DNA from: Bisporella sp. PMI_857
Lineage: Eukaryota > Ascomycota > Leotiomycetes > Helotiales > Helotiaceae
DNA: 64,000 nucleotides
Direction: 5' to 3'
Assembly (NCBI GenBank): GCA_021307315.1
Contig: JAJSPD010000023.1
Coordinates: forward strand, 639,395-703,394
Part shown: one piece after another, positions 1 to 10,000 of the stretch
How positions within the stretch are numbered: the first letter of the stretch is position 1
How the letters are laid out: every line of letters begins with the position of its first letter
Program-made: the position numbers and the translations under genes
Notes under the pieces: model-generated
Seen by the model: only the letters and a program-made list of their open reading frames with translations
The model's database searches: none
Told to the model about the DNA's origin: nothing

Positions 1-1585
1 GTCTGTCAAGATTTTTAATGTACCCAATTTCAATGCTCCAGTTTCTCAAAAGACTTTCTTCAAGGGAGATAAAGTTCAATTGAAGTGGAATCGACTGGGC
101 ACAACCTTGATCGTTCTTGCACAAACAGAAGTTGATAAGTCAGGCAAGAGTTACTATGGAGAGACCACACTATACGTCTTGAGCGCAAATGGAGGATTCG
201 ATTCAAGAATCACTCTGGATAAAGAAGGGCCTATTCACGATGTATCTTGGTCGCCAAATTCGAAAGAATTTGGTGTAGTCTATGGTTATATGCCTGCTAA
301 AACAACTATTTTCAACCAGAGAGCAGTAGCCACATACAACTTTCCATTAGGTCCTCGAAACACAATCATCTTTTCTCCCAATGGCCGGTTTGTCTTGATA
401 GCTGGATTTGGGAATTTGGCGGGCCAAATGGACATTTATGATTTGGAAAAGGACTACAAAAAGATTTGCACCATTGAAGGTGGAAATCCTAGTGTTTGTG
501 AATGGAGTCCTGATAGTAAGTTCATCTTGACTGCCACAACCAGCCCGAGATTGCGTGTGGATAATGGTGTACGTGTGTGGCATGTCGCAGGTGGCATTGT
601 ATACAATGAAGATATGGTAGAGCTGTATCATGTCACATGGAGACCTCAATCAATTGATAGTTCTGCGCAAGGGGATCCACTTAAGCCTATTCCAACACCG
701 CATGCCTCTGCTTTGGCGTACTTGGGCACGGTGAAGACACCTTCCAAGCCCGCTGGTGCATATCGACCTCCAGGCGCTCGTGGTACTTCAACCCCTTTGC
801 ACTTCAAAAGAGAGGACGAGGGTGGCGCGGCGCATTTTGTCAGCAATGGCACTTCCTTGGTAGGCGCAGGCTTTGGTAGAGCTCGAAGACAAGTCCCTGG
901 AGCAGAGACTGTTGAGAATACCGTACCCGGAGCAACACTAGCCGCCGGACCTTCTGTTGGAACTAACGACGGAGACGAAAATCTGTCTAAGGCGGCCTTA
1001 AAAAATAAAAAGAAACGTGAAGCCAAGAAATTGAAAGACGCCGAAGCCAAAGCTGCTGGTCTGAGTGCCACACCTGATGGATCTGGCTTGGGAGCAGATA
1101 ATCAGAATCGTAGCCCGGACCGTCGAGATCGACGAGAGCACCAGCGCAGCCGCTCCAAAGGTCAGCAAGATATCCGCACCCCGTCTCAGCAACGCGAACG
1201 CCGAAACACCAATCGTGATCGAAATGGTCCTAATAATGGATATCAAGGCAACAATTACAACGGCCCTCCTGGTTTTACTGGCCCACCAGGTTTCAATGGA
1301 ATCGTGGGAAATAACCTCCGAATCGATTCACGTCAAGCTGCTCCTCAACCTCGAGCCCAAGCTTCGGTTCCAGCTCAAGAAACCCCTGAGATGACAGTCA
1401 CGTCGCCAATGGGGGGGAGCCCAGGTGCGAAGAAGTTGCGTGGCCTGCAAAAGAAGATTCGTGCAATTGAGGACCTTGAGATGAGACTTGCTGGAGGAGA
1501 AAAGTTGGAAGACACGCAGATGAAAAAGATTGGAACGAAGGCTACTGTGCTGGCAGAATTGAATGCGCTGGAGCGCGAGGGCTGA
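1..1585 (+). CDS. eIF2A: Eukaryotic translation initiation factor 2A (eIF2A), 3' part
   Basis: The gene is cut by the window start; the frame is open from base 2 and ends with TGA at 1583-1585. eIF2A is a beta-propeller protein that can deliver initiator tRNA to the 40S subunit independently of the eIF2 complex. What is seen: WD40-like blades with repeated S-P-N/S-P-D turns (SWSPNSKEF, IIFSPNGRF, CEWSPDSKF), then a conserved VRVWHVAGG-type block, a low-complexity Gly/Asn/Arg-rich linker (about 1080-1330), and a charged C-terminal helix (KIRAIEDLEMRLAGGEKL) typical of the family. No intron is needed in the visible part. The downstream gene converges on it. The family call is firm; the missing N-terminus lies outside the window. 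Confidence 0.95.
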   Translation, partial: SVKIFNVPNFNAPVSQKTFFKGDKVQLKWNRLGTTLIVLAQTEVDKSGKSYYGETTLYVLSANGGFDSRITLDKEGPIHDVSWSPNSKEFGVVYGYMPAKTTIFNQRAVATYNFPLGPRNTIIFSPNGRFVLIAGFGNLAGQMDIYDLEKDYKKICTIEGGNPSVCEWSPDSKFILTATTSPRLRVDNGVRVWHVAGGIVYNEDMVELYHVTWRPQSIDSSAQGDPLKPIPTPHASALAYLGTVKTPSKPAGAYRPPGARGTSTPLHFKREDEGGAAHFVSNGTSLVGAGFGRARRQVPGAETVENTVPGATLAAGPSVGTNDGDENLSKAALKNKKKREAKKLKDAEAKAAGLSATPDGSGLGADNQNRSPDRRDRREHQRSRSKGQQDIRTPSQQRERRNTNRDRNGPNNGYQGNNYNGPPGFTGPPGFNGIVGNNLRIDSRQAAPQPRAQASVPAQETPEMTVTSPMGGSPGAKKLRGLQKKIRAIEDLEMRLAGGEKLEDTQMKKIGTKATVLAELNALEREG

Positions 1586-1903
1586 TTCTTTATGAATTGA
1601 AAGGAAAATGCATTGGACAGCGTTTTGCGTGTCCGAAAGGGCATTATCATGATAAGCCCCTGAATGGACAGGACTATAATGATCATCCTGTAGAAGATTA
1701 TTATACACTCCTAGTCTTGAGCCGAGGAGGATGAACTTGAGCGATTAAGCTTAAATCTCTCCTCGATAACGAACCATAGAATTCATTTTAAAGCTGTAAA
1801 AAATTGCTGTGCTCAAGTTAGATCATGTGAGATCGATTCTGTTATGTTCTGACAGAAATGTTGCCCGTCATATTCATACTTTGCATCAAGTAAGCATTCA
1901 TTA
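1586..1903. other. Intergenic, convergent 3' ends
   Basis: Space between the eIF2A stop and the extended frame of the BTB gene on the other strand. It should hold both 3' UTRs. I see no gene or repeat here. Confidence 0.6.
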
Positions 1904-2065
1904 TCAAAATCTCTGAACTACAAAATCAAAGAAATCCTTCACACCTTCCATTAAGAACTCCTTAAACCCTTTACCAGCCACAGCATTTTTGGCCATATAC
2001 CGACAAATCAAGCCTCCCAAGTCCCCAATCCTCCTTCCTTCGCCACCTGCTCCTGTGTATGCGTA
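1904..2065 (-). pseudogene. In-frame C-terminal extension of the BTB gene beyond TGA
   Basis: Fifty-three sense codons in exactly the frame of the upstream BTB protein, ending in TGA. The composition (GLICRYMAKNAV, FKEFLMEGVKDF) resembles the closing helices found in fungal BTB proteins, so this was probably translated in the ancestor. No intron that keeps the frame could be placed across the stop. Confidence 0.5.
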
Positions 2066-2815
2066 TCATGCGAGACCGAACAGGTCAGGAGTGTTGGAGG
2101 ACGTGAGCTGGAAAGAGTCGAGAGTCATTTGGAGGTTGCGCTGGGAGAGAGATATAAGGGGGGTAATGAGGCGGTAGGGCGGAAGAATATAGAGGGATGC
2201 GTGGGCATGGAAGGTGGTTGAGTAGGTGAGAATGTTGGATTGCTCGTTCTCAAGAACGGTCTCTAGAGGAGGTTGTACCCTCGGACGCTCAATGAGGGGC
2301 TGATGGTTCTTCTTGGATTTGCCCTTCCTCCCTTTTGGTGCCTTCCAATTGTCCTCCCAGTTATACTCTACAGGCTCAGACTCCGATTCGTGGACAAACT
2401 CGGTGACAGTTTCGGAATCCTCAGGTGGAAATATGTCCTCAGCTTGCCACCAAAAGATACCTAAAGCATCGTTTTTGGATATCTTATCCTTCTTTACCTC
2501 CTTTTCCAAGCTCTCTACTCCAGGCACTGAATAGCTGCCGGTATATGCAAACTCCGCCAACCGCTCAGATGTTTCCTTGCCGACATCGTCCCATTTAGTG
2601 CATCCAGCTTGTGCTTTAAGCATCTCTCTCTTCAATAGGCTATTGAGCGGCCCAGATAGCCGGGCCACCGCCGCCTCATGGACTTGAAACTCAGTTGACG
2701 TTCCATCGACTTCTTTTCCTACAATGAATTTAAAGAGTCGAGAGTTCATAATCCTACAGATAGTGGCAATATCAGTAGTTGCTTCGTTGCTACTATGATG
2801 GATATTGGCATCCAA
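2066..2815 (-). CDS. BTB/POZ domain protein, probably cut short by an in-frame TGA
   Basis: Single-exon frame of 249 residues. The N-terminal half matches the fungal BTB/POZ fold: a core starting near residue 24 (SRLFKFIVGKEVDG), then FQVHEAAVARLSGPLNSLL and the LAEFAYTGSY strand-helix. BTB domains mediate protein-protein contacts, often as Cullin-3 adaptors; the partner is unknown. The middle is acidic and Lys-rich (GRKGKSKKNHQP). The oddity is at the end: after TGA (2066-2068) the same frame stays open for 53 more codons to TGA at 1904-1906, encoding GGLICRYMAKNAVAGKGF and an FDFVVQRF end, which looks like the usual C-terminus of these fungal BTB proteins. Either the gene carries a recent nonsense mutation, or the base call is wrong, or the stop is read through. 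Confidence 0.75.
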   Translation of the reverse strand: MDANIHHSSNEATTDIATICRIMNSRLFKFIVGKEVDGTSTEFQVHEAAVARLSGPLNSLLKREMLKAQAGCTKWDDVGKETSERLAEFAYTGSYSVPGVESLEKEVKKDKISKNDALGIFWWQAEDIFPPEDSETVTEFVHESESEPVEYNWEDNWKAPKGRKGKSKKNHQPLIERPRVQPPLETVLENEQSNILTYSTTFHAHASLYILPPYRLITPLISLSQRNLQMTLDSFQLTSSNTPDLFGLA

Positions 2816-3553
2816 GAGGATAGTATTTCTTTATCTCAACTTTACACTTATGCTTGAAATGACGCTGGCATCTTCGATGTTGGTGTTGAACAACAGGATT
2901 GAGCTTGTTCGATGTCTCAAAAATGTATAGTACCACTATTTCTTTTCGTTGAGGTCTCTGCTAATAAGGACAAAAACTCTTGTCCCAAGAAGGAGACAAG
3001 TAATCACAGAGTAATAGCAAACCGTGCTCTTCAATTTATATGCGGAGGCTAACAAATGAAGACATACAGCGTGCGGACCTCGCCGAGGTTCCTGTTTACT
3101 CGTTGGGCTTCATAATGCTGTTGATGAGATATCACATTGAAGCGCACAATAGTACACAGTAAAAATTTGATACCCCAATGAGCCGTAAAGGCTGCTGATG
3201 CATGTGGCTCCTTTGGGGAGCCTAGTCATGTGTTTGCGCTGCAGCTTCAGGATGGCATATTTGATTTGGCGGAGAGCTGCAGGAATCCTGCTCTACTCTG
3301 CTTGCCGAGGACGGATCTTTTGTAGCAGCTGTCACAAATTTAATGACATTGCTAGAAACTCGAGTTTTCACATGATATTGCCATGTTATGTCTAGCCCAC
3401 AACTGACTTCTCTCATCGTCAATCACTGAGTGTAATTGCCTGCGAGTTCGGAGACTTTTCGCCTAGACAATAAAACTAAGCTAGATACTATTCAGAACAC
3501 AAACATGGCCGCTTGACGTATTTTGCAAGCACGGAATGCCTTCCTATGGCTTC
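2816..3553. other. Intergenic, BTB promoter region
   Basis: Lies between the start of the BTB gene and the 3' end of the sugar transporter, both on the minus strand. It should contain the BTB promoter and the transporter 3' UTR. No coding pattern, repeat or RNA gene was recognised. Confidence 0.5.
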
Positions 3554-5425
3554 CTAAACCTTTGTTTCCGCATTCCTTGCTTCGATATGTGTCACCTGAT
3601 CCTCCGTTGTCTGATGCTTTAGATCAATTGGATCAGCATGAATTTGTTTCTCTACAGCAATAACCTGCTGATCAACCAATTCCTGGCCCTCAAACACTGC
3701 GTTTTGTTAGTTTTCGTCGACAGGATCAATAATAGAACCGAAGCTTACAGAAAGTTAGTTCCTCTAGAGTGCGATTGTAGGTCTCTGGGAAGAAGAAATA
3801 CACAACGACAATTTCGAAAAGAACCCAAGAGCAGTAGACAATCAGCCATCTCCAGCTGATGTTGGCCAGTCCAATTGGGTTCACAAAAGTAGCAAAGAAG
3901 TTGGATCCTCGACCGAAAAATTGAAAGAAAGCAAGGCCACGCGTGCGCTCCGCGTATGGGAATAATTCAACAAGATAGGTGTACGTCAATGAATTGAACC
4001 CGATATTGTAAGCAGGTGAATACAAGAAGATGAAGAAGATGACCATCTTTCCAGCAGTCATGTTGAGTGGGTACGAAGGATCGACCTTGTGTTTCTTTTC
4101 GGCTTCCATATAGACGCCCATGCATATTGTCCAACACACGTAGACGGTTAACATGCACGAAGTACATAGCAGATACATCTTTCGGCGTTTGAACCTGGTT
4201 ATGACAAGGGCGATGGCAAAAGCATTGATGAGGGACCAGCCTTCTTTGCCTAGGTTGACGGCCTGCTGGATCTTGGGAGTTTTGACGCCCACGAGACCAA
4301 GGATGGTGAAAAAGTAGTATGAGATCAAAGTGTTTCCGCTCCATTGAGTGAACAGCCCGATCATCATGCTAATGAATGCTCTCTTGCGCATGCCGGCTGT
4401 CTTGAACAGGTCAGACCACGTTAGCTTTGCAGCATTCAATTCCAATTTAATGGTAGTTTCTATTTGAATCATCTCCGCGTTGACGATGAGATTGTTTCGA
4501 TCTCCCTCGGCATGATATTTGCATAAGATATCGAATGCTTCTTCACGGCGGTCCTTGCTGATGAGGTAGCGTGGACTCTCTGGTAGGAGGCTAAATCAAT
4601 CAATGTTTGAGTCTTAAGAGTATTAAATAGACTCACAAAATCAGAAGAAGTTGTACTAGAGACGGGACCAACTGAAGATAGGAAGGGACACGCCACGCCC
4701 AGTCCGAAGGGATGAAGTTAGTGCCCATAGTGATGCCAGCTGCGGTGATGGAGCCGATGAAGTACGATGCGTTGAACAGAGAGGTCAAAATTGCTCGCTC
4801 CTTAGGATATCCCAACTCTCCGAGCATAGCAGAACCTGAAATGATGCAGAAAGGAATCCCAAAGCCAAGGAGCATCCGAGCTATGATATACATCGCAACT
4901 AACACGTGTAAGTAGTAATTGAAGCAAGGTATCGGAATACGTACCATGTCTGGCACTTCCTTGAATTATTGCTCCCAGAATTGACACCGCAGAGCCAAAG
5001 AAAATAGACCAACGTCGACCAAATCTATCATTGAAAGCTGGGATGAATGGAAGAGAACAGATAGCTCCCAGTGAGTAAGATGCAGCGACAATGCCTGACA
5101 GTGAAGGTCGAAGCCCACAAGTCTCTACCATCTTTCCAGCCTTGAGAGCAGATGAACATGTTCCAAAGTCTTATTGGAGTTAGCCTTTATTCGCCTTCTT
5201 TGGAGGACGAGTAGACCTACATTTCTTCCATGGCGCGACGCCTTGCAAGCTGTTTATGAGCTGCGAATCAAAGCCAGAGGTAACTTCAATACCCATGCAT
5301 GTTGGAAATAGTAAGAAGTAGAGGTATCGTAGATTCTTCTTCTTCCACCAACTTACAGTATCGGCTTTGACTAGTTGTGTGACTTGATCTCCACCATCGA
5401 CGTGAGCTGCACCTGAAAGCACCAT
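3554..5425 (-). CDS. MFS sugar transporter (lactose permease/hexose transporter type)
   Basis: Five exons on the minus strand: 5425-5221, 5169-4945, 4898-4637, 4590-3749 and 3696-3554, with introns of 46-52 bp. They join to 1677 nt, 558 residues, the usual length of the sugar porter family. Plasma-membrane proton-coupled sugar uptake is expected. Visible signatures in order: GIEVTSGFDSQLINSLQG in TM1, DRFGRRWSIFFGS in the loop 2-3 MFS motif, PESPRYLIS after TM6, a central cytoplasmic loop, and PETYNRTLEELTF after TM12. The start at 5425 fits the family N-terminus and is followed by DTVSWWKKKNLRYLY, usual in lactose permease-like proteins. Substrate cannot be told from sequence. It is divergent from POL2 with 1.6 kb between. 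Confidence 0.9.
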
Positions 5426-7050
5426 CTCGAACCTTCGTACTTTGGACGTCGAGGTAGGAACTGAGGAACATTGTTTCCCCAGAGCGGATACAGGATGTTG
5501 TTATAGACATGCTGCACCCCATGGTATTGATCTTCAAGTTGTGGGGTAACAGAGTTACCTGGTACTCATTTAGCCAGAAACTTAGGATTTTAACCGGTTG
5601 GTCACGATACGATGACTCGCGCGGGTTCTGTCCTCGCGTGTCAAGCCAAGCATTGGCATTGGGCTGCTGACTCTCGTAAAGCTAGTTTAGGTCGAGAAGA
5701 CTTTGTCAAGACTAGAATCTCTTCATGATAAAATAAGAGGTATTCATTGTTTGCAAGATAAACGAGTTCATAACAAGACCGCGTGGATCAGCAACCCATT
5801 ATGGGGGAAGTTGATAGATTTCCCAAATTGGAATCTAGTTTGTGATTAGAACATTCATGTCTTGACAGTTAACGAGAATGATCCTTGGCTACCATGAAAG
5901 GTCGATTACCCAGGTCTTTGAACAGTAGGTTTGTACGTACTGTAAGTTGCTACCACAATTCATTGGTGTCATCATTTTCTTATGAAAAGCTTGTTCCAGG
6001 AACAACGGCCCGAAACATTTGCTGATACCATATTATGATATATGAAGGCCACAAACAAAGTATTGGCATCCTAATGCCAAGACGATACAGTTTGTCCTTG
6101 GCTGTGATAAGTCGGTCCGCCAAAAGCAGAGTTGAAGTTACATGCGTGTAAGTTATATTCCATGAACTGTGTAGTGGCGGTAAAGCTGAATGTAGAATTC
6201 ATAGGATCATCTTCAAGCCATCCCATTTTCTATTAGCATATGTATATACATCTATATATTTATTAGCACGAATACGAATTGCAAAATTAGACGAAATACG
6301 GACTTACTTTGGATTTCGCTTATTTAAGGGGTTGACCGAATTCTGTACCACAACTTAAAGAGCTACTTTTAACTAACATATCATTATCTATATTTTTCAC
6401 CATCCTGGCCATTTGCTGAAATTTACTTGGATGTTTGTGTCTTATCTCGAGCCTGCAGAATTAAAATTGGAGGCATTTGTAAGCAGAGGACACCACAACA
6501 GCCGTTGTTAAAGAAAGATGCACAACATAAGATAATCTGATCTATGCTACTTAGAAGAGTAGACAGAGGCACAGCGTGTTGTCACTCTGTATTGGAAATT
6601 ATACAGCTCTTGTCGAAATGACCGTGCGACTATCTGTTCACCTCATTGAAGGTAGAGCCTAGTCCTGTCGATTTCCTCAACTGATGCCGTATACACTATA
6701 ATGATCACAAATACATTTACCACCAGTAGAACAGACGATAACCCCTACCTAGACATGCTCAAGGAAGAATTGAAAATGTCAAATGGTGAAAGGGTGGTAC
6801 AATGTGGGACGCCAAGATACAGTTTTTCCCCTTAACGCGAAACGCGTCTTTACGCGTTTTAAGCACAACCCTAACCTCGACTTCAATTCAGCGCCAACCG
6901 AACCTAATGCATAAAACACCATCACCAACTTCTCGACCTACAACCGACCACATTTATATCTAAGTCTTTTGAATTGAATGCAATTCTTTAACTAGACTTG
7001 TACACCTTGAGGTGGCCACTGTCCCTCGAACCAACCCTTCAACATACACA
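5426..7050. other. Divergent intergenic region, sugar transporter / POL2
   Basis: About 1.6 kb between two divergent starts. The POL2-proximal part holds the MCB-like cluster and two short upstream ATG frames, listed separately. The rest is AT-rich (for example 6240-6300) without coding pattern. Confidence 0.6.
6835..6857. promoter_or_regulatory. Three clustered MCB-like sites upstream of POL2
   Basis: ACGCGA at 6835-6840, then ACGCGT at 6842-6847 and 6852-6857. ACGCGT is the MluI cell-cycle box bound by MBF (Mbp1-Swi6 in yeast, Res/Cdc10 in fission yeast), which switches on DNA replication genes at G1/S. The cluster is about 195-215 bp upstream of the POL2 ATG, a normal promoter distance. 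Sites are seen; function is inferred from the target gene. Confidence 0.7.
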
Positions 7051-10000
7051 ATGCCACCAAGGAAACCACAAAATGGCTATAGACGCGGTGGAAAGCAAGC
7101 ATACCATGGACCCCGAAAAGCGAAAATTTTCACACCAAAAAATGTGAGCGAGGCTACGTCGTCAGATGAGAAACGCGAAGCAGTAGCTCTTGCGAACTCA
7201 ATAGACGAAGCACAAGGGTTTGCGCGGTATGAGAGTGGGAAGAAACGAATAGGCTGGCTGGTTAATTTACATGCGACAAGGATAGAAGACGAGAAGATAC
7301 CAGAAGGTAGAGCAGGACTGGACTGCTATTTTTTAGAGGAGGATGGCAATACCTTCAAGGCGACGCTGGAGTATGACCCCTACTTTCTAGTCGCCGTAAA
7401 ACGCGGCCATGAACCGGAAGCAGAAGAATGGCTGAAGCGGGCGCCTGGAGGAGGGGTTGTAAAGTATCTAAAAAAGGTAGAGAAGGAAGATCTGCAAATG
7501 CCCAACCACCTTCTGGGTTATCGAAGAACATTTTTCGAATTGCGATTTGCAAATGTCAGTGACTTGTTGGCCGCGCGGAGGGACATTATGCCCATTGCGG
7601 AAAGGAACAAAAAGAACATGAATGCAATAGATACTTATGCGGAGGTTGCAATGTATGGTATATTTACTAGAAACCATGAAGCAATGCTGACATCAATTGA
7701 TATAGTGCGAATGCTGGATTTGACCTTTTCGATGATGACGAACGAGACGATAGTAAACGACTTAATGCCTCTGTTGCTGATGCTAGCGATTTTATTGTAG
7801 ATATACGGGAATGGGATGTACCATATCATGTACGAGTAATGATTGACCAGAGTAAGTATAACATAACAGCTCCTATAGCCGTTTGCTAATTCTGACAGAT
7901 ATACGAACGGGAAAATGGTATACGGTGGAGGCGAAACACGGCGTCACGACGATCAATTGTATAGAAGAACGCCTAGAAAGAGCAGATCCTGTGGTGATGG
8001 CGTATGATATCGAGACTACAAAATTACCTCTAAAATTTCCAGACGCAGCAATTGATCAAATCATGATGATTTCATATATGATCGATGGGCAAGGATTTTT
8101 AATCACGAATCGAGAAATCGTGACAGAAGACATCGACGATTTCGAATATACGCCTAAGCCAGAATATGACGGTCCATTCATGATTTTCAACGAGCCAAAT
8201 GAGAAAGCTGTCATCGAGCGATTCTTTCTCCACATCAAAGAGGCGCGACCGACAGTGATAGCAACATATAACGGAGATTTCTTCGACTGGCCTTTTGTGG
8301 ATGCACGGTCTAGTGTCAATGGTATCGACATGTACCAAGAAATTGGCTGGCGAAAAGGAGCTGAGGATCAGTACTGCTGTGATTACAGCGCCCACATGGA
8401 TTGTTTCCATTGGGTCAATCGTGACAGTTACTTGCCTCAAGGTAGCCGTGGTTTGAAGGCAGTCACTACTGCAAAGCTAGGATATGATCCTGACGAATTA
8501 GATCCTGAACTCATGCTTCGGTATGCGAGCGAACAACCGCAGACGCTTGCGGAATACTCTGTCTCTGATGCAGTCGCTACATATTATCTTTACATGAAAT
8601 ACGTGCATCCTTTCATTTTCTCACTTTGCACCATCATTCCGCTTGGTCCAGATGCTGTCCTTCGAAAAGGAACCGGCACCCTTTGTGAAATGTTGCTCAT
8701 GGTACAAGCCTATCAGAAGGAAATTGTTCTGCCAAACAAACATGTCTCTCCAAAAGAGGCGTTCTGGGAAGGGCACTTGCTGGAGTCAGAGACCTATGTC
8801 GGTGGTCACGTCGAAAGTATTGAAGCAGGAATTTTCAGAGCTGACATTCCTGTCAATTTCGCGGTGGATACCACTGCCATCGATGAGCTTCTAGCGGATC
8901 TAGATTCAGCACTAAAGTTTAGCATAACAGTGGAAGAGAAGAAATCACTAGATGATATTACGAATTATGATGAAGTTAAGCAGCAAATCATTGACAGGCT
9001 GAATAGTTTGAAAGCGACTGCAAATCGAAACGAACGGCCGTTAATCTACCATTTAGATGTTGCATCTATGTATCCAAATATCATGACCACGAATCGACTG
9101 CAGCCAGATTCCATGATCGAGGAAGCAGATTGTGCAGCATGCGACTTCAATCGACCAGGAAAGACTTGTGATCGAAGGATGCCATGGGCCTGGAGAGGCG
9201 AATATCTGCCCGCGAAAAGGGATGAATACAATATGATACGGCATTCGTTAGAAAACGAACGCTTTCCAGGAAAATATCCGAGTAGCCCTATGCGGACGTT
9301 CCAGGATTTGACGTATGAAGAACAAGCTAGTCTTGTACGGAAGCGTTTGCAAGTCTATAGCCAGAAAATTTATCACAAGATCCATGATAGTAAGACCATC
9401 GAGAGAGAAGCCATCATTTGCCAGCGAGAAAACCCCTTTTACATCGATACCGTCAAAGATTTTAGGGATCGGCGATACGATTACAAGGGTAAGCAGAAGG
9501 TATGGAAAGGCAAGACGGAAGCTCTCAAAGCCTCGGGTGCACCAGCTGCAGAAATTGAAGCTGGAAAGAAGATGATTGTATTGTTCGACTCCTTACAATT
9601 GGCACATAAAGTCATCCTCAACTCGTTCTATGGCTACGTAATGAGGAAAGGATCGCGCTGGTACTCAATGGAGATGGCTGGAGTGACCTGTTTGACTGGA
9701 GCCCATATCATTCAGATGGCTCGACAGCTAGTTGAGCGCATTGGACGGCCATTGGAACTCGATACAGATGGAATTTGGTGCATGCTTCCTGCCACATTCC
9801 CAGAGAATTACGCCTTCACTCTCAAAAACGGAAAGACAGTGCCAATCTCATACCCTTGCGTCATGCTGAATCATCTCGTCCACGACAAATTTACAAATCA
9901 CCAATACCAAACCTTGGTAGATCCTCAGACTTTCAAATATGAAACTCATAGCGACAACTCCATTTTCTTTGAGGTTGATGGCCCTTACCGAGCCATGATC

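Noticed and set aside
2054..2070. Programmed stop readthrough in the BTB gene
   Set aside because: The known leaky fungal context is TGA followed by CTA. Here TGA is followed by TAC, so a mutation or base error is more likely.
7012..7050. Earlier start for POL2 at GTG 7012
   Set aside because: Not an ATG; the ATG at 7051 gives the family-like N-terminus MPPRKPQNG.
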